From Chitinophagales bacterium (GTDB lineage: Bacteria > Bacteroidota > Bacteroidia > Chitinophagales > Saprospiraceae): DNA of 64,000 bases. The DNA lies in the NCBI GenBank assembly GCA_022360175.1, contig JAKSDI010000146.1, positions 48,195 through 112,194 of the forward strand, given 5' to 3'. Both the position numbers and the translations under genes were made by a program. Below are positions 1-9,442 of the stretch, one piece after another. Under the pieces are notes generated by a model. The model did no database searches. It was not told the origin of the DNA and was given only the letters and a program-made list of their open reading frames with translations. Numbering within the stretch: the stretch's first letter is position 1; each line of letters opens with the position of its first letter.

Positions 1-336
1 AAAAAAATTGACTTCAAATAGGGCTCTTACCGTTTTCATGCTAGTCTCTTCTATAGCACCAGCCAGGCCATAACCGGCATTATTAACCAAAACATCAATT
101 CTCCCGAATTCCTGCTTGACAAATTGTAATTGCTTATCAATGGCAAGAGTGTCTGTTACATCTAGCAGGATGGCAGTAGCTTGTCCTTGGTATTTATCAT
201 TAAAATCATTTACTTGTTTTTCTTTTCGGAAAGTACCAATTACATAATCACCTTCCCATATTACGTTTTCTGCTAAAGCTTTTCCTAATCCACTGGAAAT
301 ACCAGTAATGAACCAAATTCTCTTGTTTGTAATCAT
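1..336 (-). CDS. SDR family oxidoreductase (C-terminus beyond the window)
   Basis: This is the N-terminal 112 codons of a short-chain dehydrogenase/reductase; the gene runs off the left edge, so the YxxxK catalytic site is not visible. The start is the ATG at 336-334. The Rossmann dinucleotide-binding motif TGISSGLGKA lies within the first 20 residues, and the NNAG motif of classical SDRs sits at about residues 85-88. The absence of an acidic residue in the glycine loop and a TFRK stretch after the second strand hint at NADPH preference (inference). An AraC-type regulator lies directly upstream on the same strand, a frequent pairing in which the regulator controls the oxidoreductase. The substrate cannot be predicted. 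Confidence 0.9.
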   Translation of the reverse strand, partial: MITNKRIWFITGISSGLGKALAENVIWEGDYVIGTFRKEKQVNDFNDKYQGQATAILLDVTDTLAIDKQLQFVKQEFGRIDVLVNNAGYGLAGAIEETSMKTVRALFEVNFF

Positions 337-390
337 TGTTTTTTATTTGCAAAGATGGCACAAACAGGGAGGGAGAGGTTATGACCAATT

Positions 391-1296
391 TTACTTGTTT
401 CGGTATTTTTCGGACATCGATGCTCTGAAGCTTTTCGGAGATACGCCTATTTCTTTTTTGAATAACTTGGCAAAGTAACTGCTATCGTAATAATTTAATG
501 CTGCTGTAATCTGGCTGATGCTGGCATCCGTAAAAGTAAGTAGTCTTTTAGCTTCCAATATTTTTCGGTCGCGAATAATTGCAGAGGCTGTTTTTCCCGT
601 GATATTTTTTGAAGACCTGTTGAGGTGATGCTGGGTAATGCAGAGCAACTTTGCATAATCTTCAACCGTATATTCACCAGTATAATGTTCTTCTAATAGT
701 ACCTTAAACTGTTTGTAAATAAGTAGAGAAGCTTTATGTAAATGAGTACCTTGTTGTTGATCCAAGTTGCGCTGTATTTGTAGTGCCAATAACTGAAGTA
801 GCGTCCTCAAAATATCAGTTCGATAATCTATCCGTTTTTTTTCGTTGATGAGTAATTGTATGATATGTCTAATTTCCTGAAAGGACTTAGGATTTAGATC
901 AAGTCTAGGATGAGCATAAGTATTGTCTAGAAAGCTTAACTCAAAGAGTGTATCTTGATTGCTTTGGTTGAGTAGAAAAAAATCTGAAGTAAAGAGGATG
1001 GTTCCTCCTATTAAAGGCTGCCAGGCTTCAAATTCGTGTACCTGGCCAGGAGAAATAAAAAATAAACTGCTGGGTCCTAATTCGTAAGATTGATAATCTA
1101 TGGTTTGCTGGCTATGTCCCTTATCTACCCAAAGAATTTCATAGAAGGTATGTTTATGCACATCATCAACCTCAGGTTCTTCCATTTCATCAAATAGGAG
1201 AATCTCAAAGTTGGTAGGATTAAGTGGTTGGTTGATGAAATCTCCAATAGAGTAGGAAGGGAAGATCGTTTTAGATATTTGCATAAATAGTAACAT
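391..1296 (-). CDS. AraC family transcriptional regulator
   Basis: A 301-residue protein with the standard AraC/XylS layout: an N-terminal cupin-like sensor domain (about residues 30-170, with the metal-site-like segment HKHTFYEILWV) and a C-terminal double helix-turn-helix (about 200-298). The second HTH carries the family signature, seen here as ALNYYDSSYFAKLFKKEIG followed by SPKSFR. An alternative start lies four codons downstream (MQISK, 1284). It lies 54 bases upstream of the SDR gene on the same strand, so it probably controls or is co-transcribed with it. The effector is unknown. Confidence 0.9.
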   Translation of the reverse strand: MLLFMQISKTIFPSYSIGDFINQPLNPTNFEILLFDEMEEPEVDDVHKHTFYEILWVDKGHSQQTIDYQSYELGPSSLFFISPGQVHEFEAWQPLIGGTILFTSDFFLLNQSNQDTLFELSFLDNTYAHPRLDLNPKSFQEIRHIIQLLINEKKRIDYRTDILRTLLQLLALQIQRNLDQQQGTHLHKASLLIYKQFKVLLEEHYTGEYTVEDYAKLLCITQHHLNRSSKNITGKTASAIIRDRKILEAKRLLTFTDASISQITAALNYYDSSYFAKLFKKEIGVSPKSFRASMSEKYRNK

Positions 1297-1335
1297 CTGG
1301 ACCCTAGATGTATAGAGTCCAGATGATTATTGTTA

Positions 1336-1980
1336 TTAGATTCGATTTACATCACCACTTCCGGCAATGCTTTTTTTGATTTGTGGCTCTCCTTTATAAC
1401 TTACATCACCACTACCCGCGATAGAAATCTCCAATGATTTTGATTCGCCAACGACTACATCACCGCTTCCAGCAATGCTAATTTCGCATCCGGCAGATTT
1501 TAAATCACCAGCATCTACATCGCCACTACCTGCTACGCTGATTGCTACCATTTTAGCAGAACCTTGCATGCGTACATCGCCTGACCCACCTATAGAAATA
1601 TCGAGATCTCCTAAGCCTTCAAAACGATCATCTACAGAAATATCACCTGAACCCGCTACAGATAGCCCTTTGATAGTAGGCATTTGTACACGAACAACGA
1701 TCTTATCTTTATTGCTCCAGTTCTTATTTTTGTATTTTTTGCTAGAGTTGATTCGAAGCGTTTTGTCTTTTACCTCAATTTTCATCTTACTATCAATATC
1801 TGAAATGCCACTTACTTCTACTTTGTAGTCGCCTTGAGTAACATGTACCATAATAGGCATGCCCAAGCCTATAGACGTAAAGCCAGTCAGGTTGCTAAGG
1901 TTGTTGCTTCCGCTTTGAGCCATCAAATGGAAAGATGCTAAAAGGCAGAATGCCATAAATAGGAAGGGTAACTTCTTCAT
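1336..1980 (-). CDS. DUF2807 (adhesin head GIN-domain) secreted protein
   Basis: A 214-residue exported protein. Residues 1-21 form a signal peptide ending in LMAQ. The rest is a DUF2807 right-handed beta-helix-like domain built on repeats around the motif AGSGDV or GGSGDV, which occurs at least six times between about residue 108 and the C-terminus. The domain is widespread in Bacteroidota and is named after putative autotransporter adhesin heads; no enzymatic role is known. The last repeat runs almost to the stop codon. The repeated DNA arises from the protein repeat and is not a CRISPR array. It stands alone between the AraC gene and the redox/two-component pair. Confidence 0.88.
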   Translation of the reverse strand: MKKLPFLFMAFCLLASFHLMAQSGSNNLSNLTGFTSIGLGMPIMVHVTQGDYKVEVSGISDIDSKMKIEVKDKTLRINSSKKYKNKNWSNKDKIVVRVQMPTIKGLSVAGSGDISVDDRFEGLGDLDISIGGSGDVRMQGSAKMVAISVAGSGDVDAGDLKSAGCEISIAGSGDVVVGESKSLEISIAGSGDVSYKGEPQIKKSIAGSGDVNRI

Positions 1981-2059
1981 GATTATAGATTTAATTGGTT
2001 GTCAAAGAATAATAATCTTTATAAGAGACACCTGTTAGAAGTTGACGTTGCTTTGGTAG

Positions 2060-3730
2060 CTATACTTCGGTCAGGTATTCGTGTACAAACTTAATGGCCA
2101 TGGCTCCTTCTCCTACTGCAGATGCTACTCTGTTCATTGCGCCTGATCGGACATCTCCCGCAGCAAAGATACCGGGTTGGCAGGTCTCTAGTAGGAATGG
2201 CTCTCTTTCGTATTTCCACACTTTAGGGAAACGTTCATCATTTGAAAGATCCTTGCCCGTTTTGATATACCCTCTATCATTTCTCAGAACTCTTTCTCCT
2301 ACCCAGTCGGTATAAGGACGAGCACCAATAAAAATGAAAAGAGCATCTGCCTGTTCTTCATATGACTCCTGTGTTTCCATATTTTGAATACACAGTTTTT
2401 GAAGATGTCCATCACCAGATGCTTCTAATACCTGACGATATCCCATCACTTCAATATTGTCAATTGCATCAATCTGATCAATCAAATACGATGACATAGA
2501 AGCAACCAAATCTTTTTTTCGGACAAGAATAGTCACCTTTTTCGCAAATTGTGAAAGGTAAACTGCTCCCTGTCCTGCTGAGTTGCCACCCCCGACAATA
2601 AACACATTTTTATTGCGACAGGAATTGGCTTCTGTCATGGCCGCCCCATAATAGATGCCTGCGCCAGTGAAATCCCCTATTCCCTTTGCCGGTAATTTTC
2701 GATAATCTACACCTGTAGTGACGATAATAGCTTTGGTATTGATGCTACTACCATCAGCTAATTGAAGTTTCTTGTACTGTCCTTCTACATCAATCCCGAC
2801 TACTTCCTGTGGCGAAAGCAACTCAATGCCAAAGCGGGTAGCCTGTGCTACTGCACGCCTTGTTAGCTCCGATCCACTTAAGCCTTTAGGGAAACCCAGG
2901 TAATTTTCTATTCTAGAACTGGTACCAGCTTGGCCACCGGGCGCTCGCTTTTCAATAAGCAATGTTTTCAGCCCTTCCGAACCACCATAAACGGCTGCAG
3001 CCAGGCCGGCGGGGCCAGCACCTATGATGGTGACATCGTAAAGGTCAGACTTGGCAGTAGGTTGCAAACCAACTCTTGCAGCTACCTCACTAATAGAAGG
3101 ATCAGCAATAGGTTCTCCTTCTTCAAAAAAGATAGCAGGAAGATTTTTTCGATCTATTTGATATAAATCCAATAAGTCCTGTGCCTCTGTATTATTTTCT
3201 ATATCCAACCATTGATAGGGGAGTAGATTGCCAGACAAAAAATCTTTCAGAGCATGTGATTTTGGAGAATATTGATATCCCACCAATTTAATTCCGCGAA
3301 AGCTAGGACGATAATCTACCCACCATTCATCCAACAAGTCATTCAATACAGGGAATAACTTTTCGGATGGAGGGTCCCAGGGTTTCATCAGATAATAATC
3401 TAGCTGTACATCATTGATAGCTTTTATAGCAGCATCGGTATCTGAATAAGCAGTTAAAAGGACACGTTTGGCATTCGGATAGCTTGTCTTGGCTACTTCC
3501 AGAAAATCTACTCCCGGCATTTCCGGCATGCGTTGATCTGAAATAAATAAGGCAACTTCTTCTCCTTTTTTCTTTAATTCTGGTAGCGAAGCAAGCGCTT
3601 CTTGTGCTGATACGGTGCTTATGATCCGATACTCTTTTTTATATTTTGATCTCAGGTCACGCTTCAATGAGCTAAGTACCTGAGCGTCGTCGTCAACGGA
3701 TAATATAATAGGTTTTCTATCTTCTGCCAT
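2060..3730 (-). CDS. Response regulator fused to a thioredoxin-reductase-like FAD oxidoreductase
   Basis: A 556-residue three-part protein. Residues 8-125 are a receiver domain with the acidic patch D13-D15, phospho-acceptor Asp65, Thr93 and Lys116. Residues about 147-230 look like a glutaredoxin-fold linker in which the usual CxxC is replaced by SPKS. Residues 232-556 are a thioredoxin-reductase-like flavoprotein with the FAD motif GAGPAGLAAA, the NAD(P)H motif GGGNSAGQGA and the C-terminal FAD motif GIFAAGDVRSG. The redox-active CxxC of true thioredoxin reductases is absent, so electrons must leave by another route or the domain is a sensor. It follows the histidine kinase by 30 bases, so the two almost certainly form one signalling operon; the kinase probably phosphorylates Asp65 (inference). 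Confidence 0.9.
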   Translation of the reverse strand: MAEDRKPIILSVDDDAQVLSSLKRDLRSKYKKEYRIISTVSAQEALASLPELKKKGEEVALFISDQRMPEMPGVDFLEVAKTSYPNAKRVLLTAYSDTDAAIKAINDVQLDYYLMKPWDPPSEKLFPVLNDLLDEWWVDYRPSFRGIKLVGYQYSPKSHALKDFLSGNLLPYQWLDIENNTEAQDLLDLYQIDRKNLPAIFFEEGEPIADPSISEVAARVGLQPTAKSDLYDVTIIGAGPAGLAAAVYGGSEGLKTLLIEKRAPGGQAGTSSRIENYLGFPKGLSGSELTRRAVAQATRFGIELLSPQEVVGIDVEGQYKKLQLADGSSINTKAIIVTTGVDYRKLPAKGIGDFTGAGIYYGAAMTEANSCRNKNVFIVGGGNSAGQGAVYLSQFAKKVTILVRKKDLVASMSSYLIDQIDAIDNIEVMGYRQVLEASGDGHLQKLCIQNMETQESYEEQADALFIFIGARPYTDWVGERVLRNDRGYIKTGKDLSNDERFPKVWKYEREPFLLETCQPGIFAAGDVRSGAMNRVASAVGEGAMAIKFVHEYLTEV

Positions 3731-3760
3731 ATTGATAATGAATGATTAGGATGATAATTG

Positions 3761-5173
3761 TTACTCATTGGATGCGGGAAAACAAAGACTAAAAGTCGTT
3801 TTTCCAGGTTCTGATTTTACGTCTATTTCTGCATTGTGTCGTACCATGATTTTCTTTACTATGTCGAGCCCCATTCCTGTACCTTCCCCCATTGCTTTAG
3901 TAGTGAAAAAAGGTTCAAAAACACGGGTTTGTATATCTTCAGGTATGCCATGTCCATTATCGGTAATATCTACACAAACATATTGCCTGTCTGGGTATGT
4001 TTTAATAGTAAGTGAGCCTCCTACATCCAGTGCATCAATGGCATTAACAATCAGATTGGTCCATACTTGATTGAGTTCGCCTGCATACCCCAGTACAGGA
4101 GGAAGTGCTTCATGAAATTCTTTATTTAATGCAATATTCTTCTTTTTCAGCTTGTGCTTTAGCATGATCACAGTAGAGCGAATACCATCGTGTATATTAA
4201 CTTGCTCTCTGCTTACTCCTTTATCCATATGAGAATAGTCTTTGATAGAGCGGACCAAACTGGAAATTCTGCCCGATGCTTCCTGGATTTCTCCGACAAG
4301 CTTTTCGAGGCTTAAGGTGCTCTCTAGCCATCCCATAATGAGTGGTACATTTTCTCCCTGGACAATTTCGTGAATCTCTTCCAGGTCTTCTTCTGTAAAA
4401 TCGAAATCGGTAAAGGTTTCTGCAATATCCTCTACTTCTTCCATCTCTTGATCTTCTAACCAGTCTGTCAGATCATCTATTCTTTCTTCTCGTTCCAACA
4501 GAGATAAATCTTGTTGGCCATAGTTAGAGATTTTTGAAAAAAGGATAGCATTCACCTGGTCTGTTTGTTCGGGGGTGATACGCATCGTAATGACAGCCTT
4601 AAACTTTTCTGGAGTGTTATGTACTTTTTTGTACAATTCTTCAGCATTTCGCACCATAGCGGATGCAGGGTTGTTGAGCTCATGTGCCAGGCCTGCGGAT
4701 AATTTACCAAGTGCCATTAGTTTTTCATTCTGAAATTGCAGGCTGGTAAAATCTCTAACCCGAGTCGTCATGACAGATACTAAGGCTTGTGTTAATTCAT
4801 AACTAACATTAACCATTTCAGTAAAATGCCTACGGTGTAGTTCCAGTGTGTAGGTTGGTTGAAGAGCAGTACCACAGGCTCTTGCTTCTACCATCCTTGA
4901 AAAAGGCAAAACACCAGTAATATAGCCGGTTTCCCATACCCCAACTTCTCTGGTTTTTCCTTTTTGCTCAAATTTAACCACATACTTTCCATCCATAATG
5001 ATTTGCATGTGATCTACTTTCTGACTAGGATAAAAAAGCTCCTCTCCGGTATCATAAAACTTATAATCTGATAGATCAATCAGCCATTGTAAGGCTGATT
5101 CAGGAATGCCAGCAAAAGTTTCGAATGCCTGGAGGGTAGTCAGGATTTGTGGGCTTTTCTCAATAGTTTTCAT
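3761..5173 (-). CDS. Cyclic-nucleotide-binding sensor histidine kinase
   Basis: A cytoplasmic kinase of 470 residues from the preferred ATG at 5173; an upstream in-frame ATG at 5242 would add 23 atypical residues. Residues about 15-130 form a cNMP-binding (Crp-like) beta-barrel. The DHp domain carries LAHELNNPASA with phospho-acceptor His164. A long acidic helical insertion (about 220-300) separates it from the second DHp part, and a HATPase_c domain occupies the C-terminus with the N box NLIVNAIDAL, G1 box DNGHGIP and G2 box GEGTGMGLDI. No membrane segment is seen. It is first in a two-gene operon with the receiver/oxidoreductase fusion, its likely partner. Together they resemble redox- or cNMP-linked signalling pairs seen across many phyla. 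Confidence 0.9.
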   Translation of the reverse strand: MKTIEKSPQILTTLQAFETFAGIPESALQWLIDLSDYKFYDTGEELFYPSQKVDHMQIIMDGKYVVKFEQKGKTREVGVWETGYITGVLPFSRMVEARACGTALQPTYTLELHRRHFTEMVNVSYELTQALVSVMTTRVRDFTSLQFQNEKLMALGKLSAGLAHELNNPASAMVRNAEELYKKVHNTPEKFKAVITMRITPEQTDQVNAILFSKISNYGQQDLSLLEREERIDDLTDWLEDQEMEEVEDIAETFTDFDFTEEDLEEIHEIVQGENVPLIMGWLESTLSLEKLVGEIQEASGRISSLVRSIKDYSHMDKGVSREQVNIHDGIRSTVIMLKHKLKKKNIALNKEFHEALPPVLGYAGELNQVWTNLIVNAIDALDVGGSLTIKTYPDRQYVCVDITDNGHGIPEDIQTRVFEPFFTTKAMGEGTGMGLDIVKKIMVRHNAEIDVKSEPGKTTFSLCFPASNE

Positions 5174-5353
5174 AACCAAAATACAACTATAATAGGAAAA
5201 TGGTTGATATCGTATAAAGTGATACCTTTTGTAAAAGGCCAAAGGTTCTACCTTGAATATAAACTCTATATTAGCTAATGTGTTTGTAATGTGGGTTTGA
5301 TGTCTCCTTAGTCATCCAAAATGATGAAGCCATTTCTTTATTACTATTGAACT

Positions 5354-6730
5354 ATGAATAACTCCCAGGAATTAGGTACCCGTCCAATTAACCAATTATT
5401 AGCCAAGATGGCTATTCCTGCTTCTATAGGTATACTTGTAATGTCTATCTATTTTATTGTAGATACCATCTTTGTCGGACGATTTGTCGGTACCTTGGGA
5501 ATTGCAGCTATTACGGTTGTAATGCCTATCACATTTTTAATATCTAGTATCGGTATGGCTATTGGGGTAGGGGGTAGTTCTATTATTTCCCGTGCTCTGG
5601 GAGCAGATGATAACAGGAAAGCTTGCTATACCTTTGGCAATATGGTGAGCCTTACTTTCCTGATTGTTTTGATCGTAGGAGGTATGGGGATGCTGCTGGA
5701 GGAACCTATACTTCGCTTGTTTGGCGCTCAGGGGGATATTATGGCACCTGCAAAAGAATACTTTTATATCATTTTGTTGGGAGTACCTGCGTTGGCATGG
5801 GCCATGATGAGCAATAATGTAATGCGTGCGGAAGGAGAACCTAAAATGGCCATGTGGTCAATGATGATACCGGCTTTAGCCAATCTTGTTCTGGACCCTA
5901 TTTTTATCGTATGGCTGGACTGGGGCTTGGAGGGAGCTGCCTGGGCTACTACAATTTCCTACTATATGAGTGCGGCCTTTACCACCTGGTTTTTTTCCTC
6001 CGGGCGTTCTGAATTGAGATTTTTCCGCTATAGTTTCTTGCTACAATGGCCTTTGGTAAAAGAGATATTCAGTATAGGCATAGTGACTTTAGCCCGACAG
6101 GGGACTATAAGCTTACTAACCATTGTATTAAATAATAGCTTATTTGAACATGGTAATGAAATGGCTATCGCAATCTATGGGATTATCAATCGGATTATGA
6201 TGTTTGCCAATTTTCCCGTGCTGGGTATTACTCAGGGTTTTCTTCCTATTGCTGGCTACAATTATGGAGCCAAAAAGTGGAAAAGAGTCAGGGATACCAT
6301 CAATTTTTCTATTAAAGCAGGTACTATCATTGCTATAGGCTTGTTTTCTTTTATTATGTTGGGCGCTGATTGGATCGTAAGCATTTTTACTACCGATGCT
6401 GAATTGCTTAGCCGTACACCCAGTGCGCTAATGCTTGTTTTTTTAATGACTCCACTCATCACTGTACAACTGGTGGGAGCTGCCTATTTTCAGGCAATTG
6501 GAAAAGCTATTCCAGCTCTTTTCCTGACGCTGACTAAGCAAGGGTTTTTCCTAATCCCACTAGTACTTATTCTTCCTTATTTCTTTGGCCTGGACGGTAT
6601 TTGGTATTCTTTTCCTGCGGCCGATTTGCTAGCCGCTGCGGTTACTTATGGCTATCTGAGATATGAAATGAAAAGAACCCTGGAAGTAGAAGAGGTGGTT
6701 GAAGAAGAGGTGGAAGCACCAACTTTATAG
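5354..6730 (+). CDS. MATE family efflux transporter
   Basis: A 458-residue integral membrane protein with about twelve hydrophobic segments in two six-helix halves, as expected for the MatE/DinF superfamily (cation-coupled drug or metabolite antiporters). The N-terminus has the typical family opening, with the segment FVGRFVGTLGIAA after the first helix. The C-terminal tail is short and strongly acidic (repeated Glu and Val). The gene is monocistronic: the divergent kinase operon lies upstream, and a strong hairpin overlaps its stop codon. The substrate cannot be deduced. Confidence 0.92.
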   Translation: MNNSQELGTRPINQLLAKMAIPASIGILVMSIYFIVDTIFVGRFVGTLGIAAITVVMPITFLISSIGMAIGVGGSSIISRALGADDNRKACYTFGNMVSLTFLIVLIVGGMGMLLEEPILRLFGAQGDIMAPAKEYFYIILLGVPALAWAMMSNNVMRAEGEPKMAMWSMMIPALANLVLDPIFIVWLDWGLEGAAWATTISYYMSAAFTTWFFSSGRSELRFFRYSFLLQWPLVKEIFSIGIVTLARQGTISLLTIVLNNSLFEHGNEMAIAIYGIINRIMMFANFPVLGITQGFLPIAGYNYGAKKWKRVRDTINFSIKAGTIIAIGLFSFIMLGADWIVSIFTTDAELLSRTPSALMLVFLMTPLITVQLVGAAYFQAIGKAIPALFLTLTKQGFFLIPLVLILPYFFGLDGIWYSFPAADLLAAAVTYGYLRYEMKRTLEVEEVVEEEVEAPTL

Positions 6731-6755
6731 TTTCTCTAAATTGGAAACTATAAAG
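6723..6755. terminator. Bidirectional hairpin terminator
   Basis: A perfect 12-base inverted repeat (CTTTATAGTTTC / GAAACTATAAAG, 6723-6734 and 6744-6755) with a 9-base loop lies between the converging MATE and M43 protease genes. The TAG stop codon of the MATE gene is inside the left arm. There is no long T-run, so its strength is uncertain. Confidence 0.65.
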
Positions 6756-6772
6756 CTGGTGATCATCAATTA

Positions 6773-8827
6773 TTAAGGTATAAATACTTTCCTTACATTC
6801 TGTTTGAATGTGCGTTTATCTGTATTTACTACGAAGTATAAGCCACTAGATAGATGACCTACTCCTACTTCTGTACTTCCTTTATGATTTAGGATAGACT
6901 GCCCAGTGATACTATATATATCAAAGGACGAACTATTCGTTTTGAGAATATCATCATGCAGATATGCTTTGAAGTCAGTTATTTGATCCAGGTCATTGGT
7001 GTTGGTAGAAAAGGCATCCTGTATACAAAAGTCATCTATTCGCCAATAGTAGTGATGGGTATCACTTCTAAAAGCGACATAAACTTCATCTTCCCCTGCA
7101 AAAGCTGATAAATCAATATTTGTCACTTCTACCCAGTCGTGAAATTGACTCTCCATAATGAGGTCGGTGCCTATATTCGTCCATGGGCCAAAAGCGGATG
7201 TACCTGCAAGTATCTCTATTTCATGCTCTGGCTTTGGTTCAGGCCACAGGTTATCCCAGCCTCTTAATGTCCAATAGCTCAAGGTAGGAGCCTCCATATC
7301 TGAAAAATCCAGGGAAGGCGAACTTAATATCACTTCAACAGGGCCATCACCAATCCAGTTTTCAGGGCAATAGAGTGATTTGATGCTGCTATGGCCATTA
7401 GAAGTAAAGGGAACCACTTCCTGGTAATTGTGGAAAACATCTTCTTCAATTACCCAGTATAAGCCATCGAGGCTAATATTTGTCCAGCTAATAGGTAGTG
7501 CACCTGTTTCTTCTTCTTCAAAGGTATAGCCTGTTTGACAATCCAGTGGATCAACATCTACATAAATAGTGATCGTGAAAACTTCAGATTCACCATTCGC
7601 ATTAGATACTACTAAGCTTACTTCATAAGTACCGGGTTCGTTAAACTGGCTGGACGGATTTTGATCGCTTGAGCTAGAAGGTTCGCCACCATTGATTGTC
7701 CACTCCCATTCAGTTGGAAAGCCACAGGATTGATCTGTAAAAAAAACAGTCTGGCCCACATTAACAAAAATTTGAGAAGCTTCAAAGTCTGCAATAGGAG
7801 TGTTGTATTGATAGTGCTGAATGGTACCTGTAGCTTCCAGATTTTCCAATTGCCATAAAGGCCTGCGTGTAGAATGTCCTTCCAGTGCAGCCACCATGCG
7901 ATCAATTTGCCCCTGAGAGTACATTTTATAGCAGCTCGAATTATAGTCCATATAGTTTTCTCCATTGGTGATATGCCCACAGCTCATAGCATTTGGCCCA
8001 CAGCCGGCTTCTCCTTGTGTCGTTGGAGTGTCTAAAACACCATCACCAGTGCCCGAACAGCCTTGATCAAAAGTATGAGCTAAATTAAGCCAGTGGCCAA
8101 ACTCATGGGTTAATACAGATTGAAATTCTCCACTTGCAACAGAAGTGCCAGTATTGCCTAAATACCAATCGTTGTATACTACACGAGCCAGATTATTATC
8201 AGACATCCAGGTGCTAGGATACCAGGCTACACCAGAGTTTTGATGATCACCATCATCATATAGATCGCGCATAATGTAAACATTCATGTATTTGTAATTA
8301 TCCCAGGCATATGAGATAATTTCATCGTCATAACCTGAACCATTTCCAAACCCAGATTGCGCCGGATAATACATAATGCCAGTAGTAGGGTTGCCATCAG
8401 GATCAATAGTTGCCAAAGCAAAAGTGATATTCAAACTGCCTCGAATGTCTTGGAAAGCAGGGTCAACTGTATTGTAATCACCATTTAGAGCATTAAAATC
8501 TTCATTGACTTTGTTGAGTCCTGATTGCACCTGAGCAGGAGTAACACTACTGCTCCCTCCATTATGGAAAACATGAAATACAACAGGAATAACATAATGT
8601 TTATCACAATTTCCTGTATTTCTAGAAGAAGGATAATGAACATTTTTGTTAAATTCCTTCCATTCTTTTAATTGATCTGGATGTGCATTGAAAAGATGCT
8701 GCATAGCATCGGCAGAGCCGCAATTAACGCTAGCAGGATCTGTAGGTTGTGCTAATAGGCCTGAAATTGGAAGTAGGCCAAGTAATAAGCAAATAGTTAG
8801 AATAGATGTGGTTAATTGTTTCATCAT
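6773..8827 (-). CDS. Secreted M43 (pappalysin-like) metalloprotease with PKD domain and T9SS sorting tail
   Basis: A 684-residue exported protease. Residues 1-27 are a signal peptide. The M43 catalytic domain (about 60-325) has the metzincin zinc site HEFGHWLNLAH and the Met-turn ENYMDY. The usual glycine at position 8 of the zinc motif is Asn here. A PKD domain (about 340-425, with FTDQSCGFPTEWEWTING) follows, then a beta-sandwich of about 170 residues with MAM/jelly-roll character, and a C-terminal type A T9SS sorting domain ending in a basic stretch. It should be secreted by the type IX system and act as an extracellular Zn protease. The second start codon (8824) is equally possible. It stands alone, converging on the MATE gene. 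Confidence 0.92.
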   Translation of the reverse strand: MMKQLTTSILTICLLLGLLPISGLLAQPTDPASVNCGSADAMQHLFNAHPDQLKEWKEFNKNVHYPSSRNTGNCDKHYVIPVVFHVFHNGGSSSVTPAQVQSGLNKVNEDFNALNGDYNTVDPAFQDIRGSLNITFALATIDPDGNPTTGIMYYPAQSGFGNGSGYDDEIISYAWDNYKYMNVYIMRDLYDDGDHQNSGVAWYPSTWMSDNNLARVVYNDWYLGNTGTSVASGEFQSVLTHEFGHWLNLAHTFDQGCSGTGDGVLDTPTTQGEAGCGPNAMSCGHITNGENYMDYNSSCYKMYSQGQIDRMVAALEGHSTRRPLWQLENLEATGTIQHYQYNTPIADFEASQIFVNVGQTVFFTDQSCGFPTEWEWTINGGEPSSSSDQNPSSQFNEPGTYEVSLVVSNANGESEVFTITIYVDVDPLDCQTGYTFEEEETGALPISWTNISLDGLYWVIEEDVFHNYQEVVPFTSNGHSSIKSLYCPENWIGDGPVEVILSSPSLDFSDMEAPTLSYWTLRGWDNLWPEPKPEHEIEILAGTSAFGPWTNIGTDLIMESQFHDWVEVTNIDLSAFAGEDEVYVAFRSDTHHYYWRIDDFCIQDAFSTNTNDLDQITDFKAYLHDDILKTNSSSFDIYSITGQSILNHKGSTEVGVGHLSSGLYFVVNTDKRTFKQNVRKVFIP

Positions 8828-9442
8828 ACAAGTGTTAATTACTGTTTTATTTGGCAGCTAAATCAATTTAGTGATTGAAAATACGGCATGTTCCTAAATG
8901 GATAGGGATAAATTTGCCTTTCATGTCTTTATATGACAAAATAAGCGTATTTTTTACTCTTAAAAGAAAATTACTGGTGAGAATTTTTTTTAATGGTTTT
9001 TCACTCTTTGTATATATACTCCCATTTTATTCCTTATTATTTACTTTTAATAACCATATGGCTATGTATCGTGTAGCACGATTTTGAGTAGTGAGTTGTA
9101 GCTCTGATATAGCTACATAGGTTTGCTATGATGAACAGAATGGAATATAAACTTCATAATTTTTAGATAACAAAAATAAGCGTATTCATAGTGTTAAGAA
9201 ATTAGATAAAATGTTAAAAATTAATAGTATGACTTGCATGTATGTGTAATTGCTATTAACTTTAGTCCATTAAAATTAAAACGACTTCATAGCGCTCGTT
9301 CTAATTTCTAAAATGACAACACCTTATTTTGTTTTAATTATGCTAATATGAATTATTAGCATCTGGAATGTAATTCAATGTCTTTATGAAATACACTTTC
9401 ATAAAGACATGAAATTATTATTGCGTTTATCTCTTTAATGAA
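8828..9442. other. AT-rich 615-base intergenic region at the left edge of the accessory island
   Basis: No credible gene is visible; a 70-codon frame at 8875-9087 has no family features. The region contains a direct repeat of about 15 bases around AAAATAAGCGTATT (near 8938 and 9174), a small dyad TGTAGCT/AGCTACA at 9097-9117, and the strong hairpin listed separately at 9378-9410. It marks the change from ordinary chromosomal genes to the more AT-rich cluster. Confidence 0.5.
9378..9410. repeat. Perfect 14-base inverted repeat upstream of the exporter remnant
   Basis: Arms ATGTCTTTATGAAA (9378-9391) and TTTCATAAAGACAT (9397-9410) are perfectly complementary around the 5-base loop TACAC. It ends 32 bases before the ATG of the C39 remnant. 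It could be an operator, a 5-prime leader hairpin or a terminator; there is no T-run on the plus strand. Confidence 0.6.

Noticed and set aside
1336..1980. Regularly spaced DNA repeats resembling a CRISPR array
   Set aside because: The repeats are in one reading frame and encode the GSGDV motifs of a DUF2807 protein; spacing is irregular and spacers are missing.
8875..9087. Open frame of 70 codons in the intergenic region
   Set aside because: Phe/Leu/Lys-rich, no motif, in very A/T-rich DNA where long frames occur by chance.
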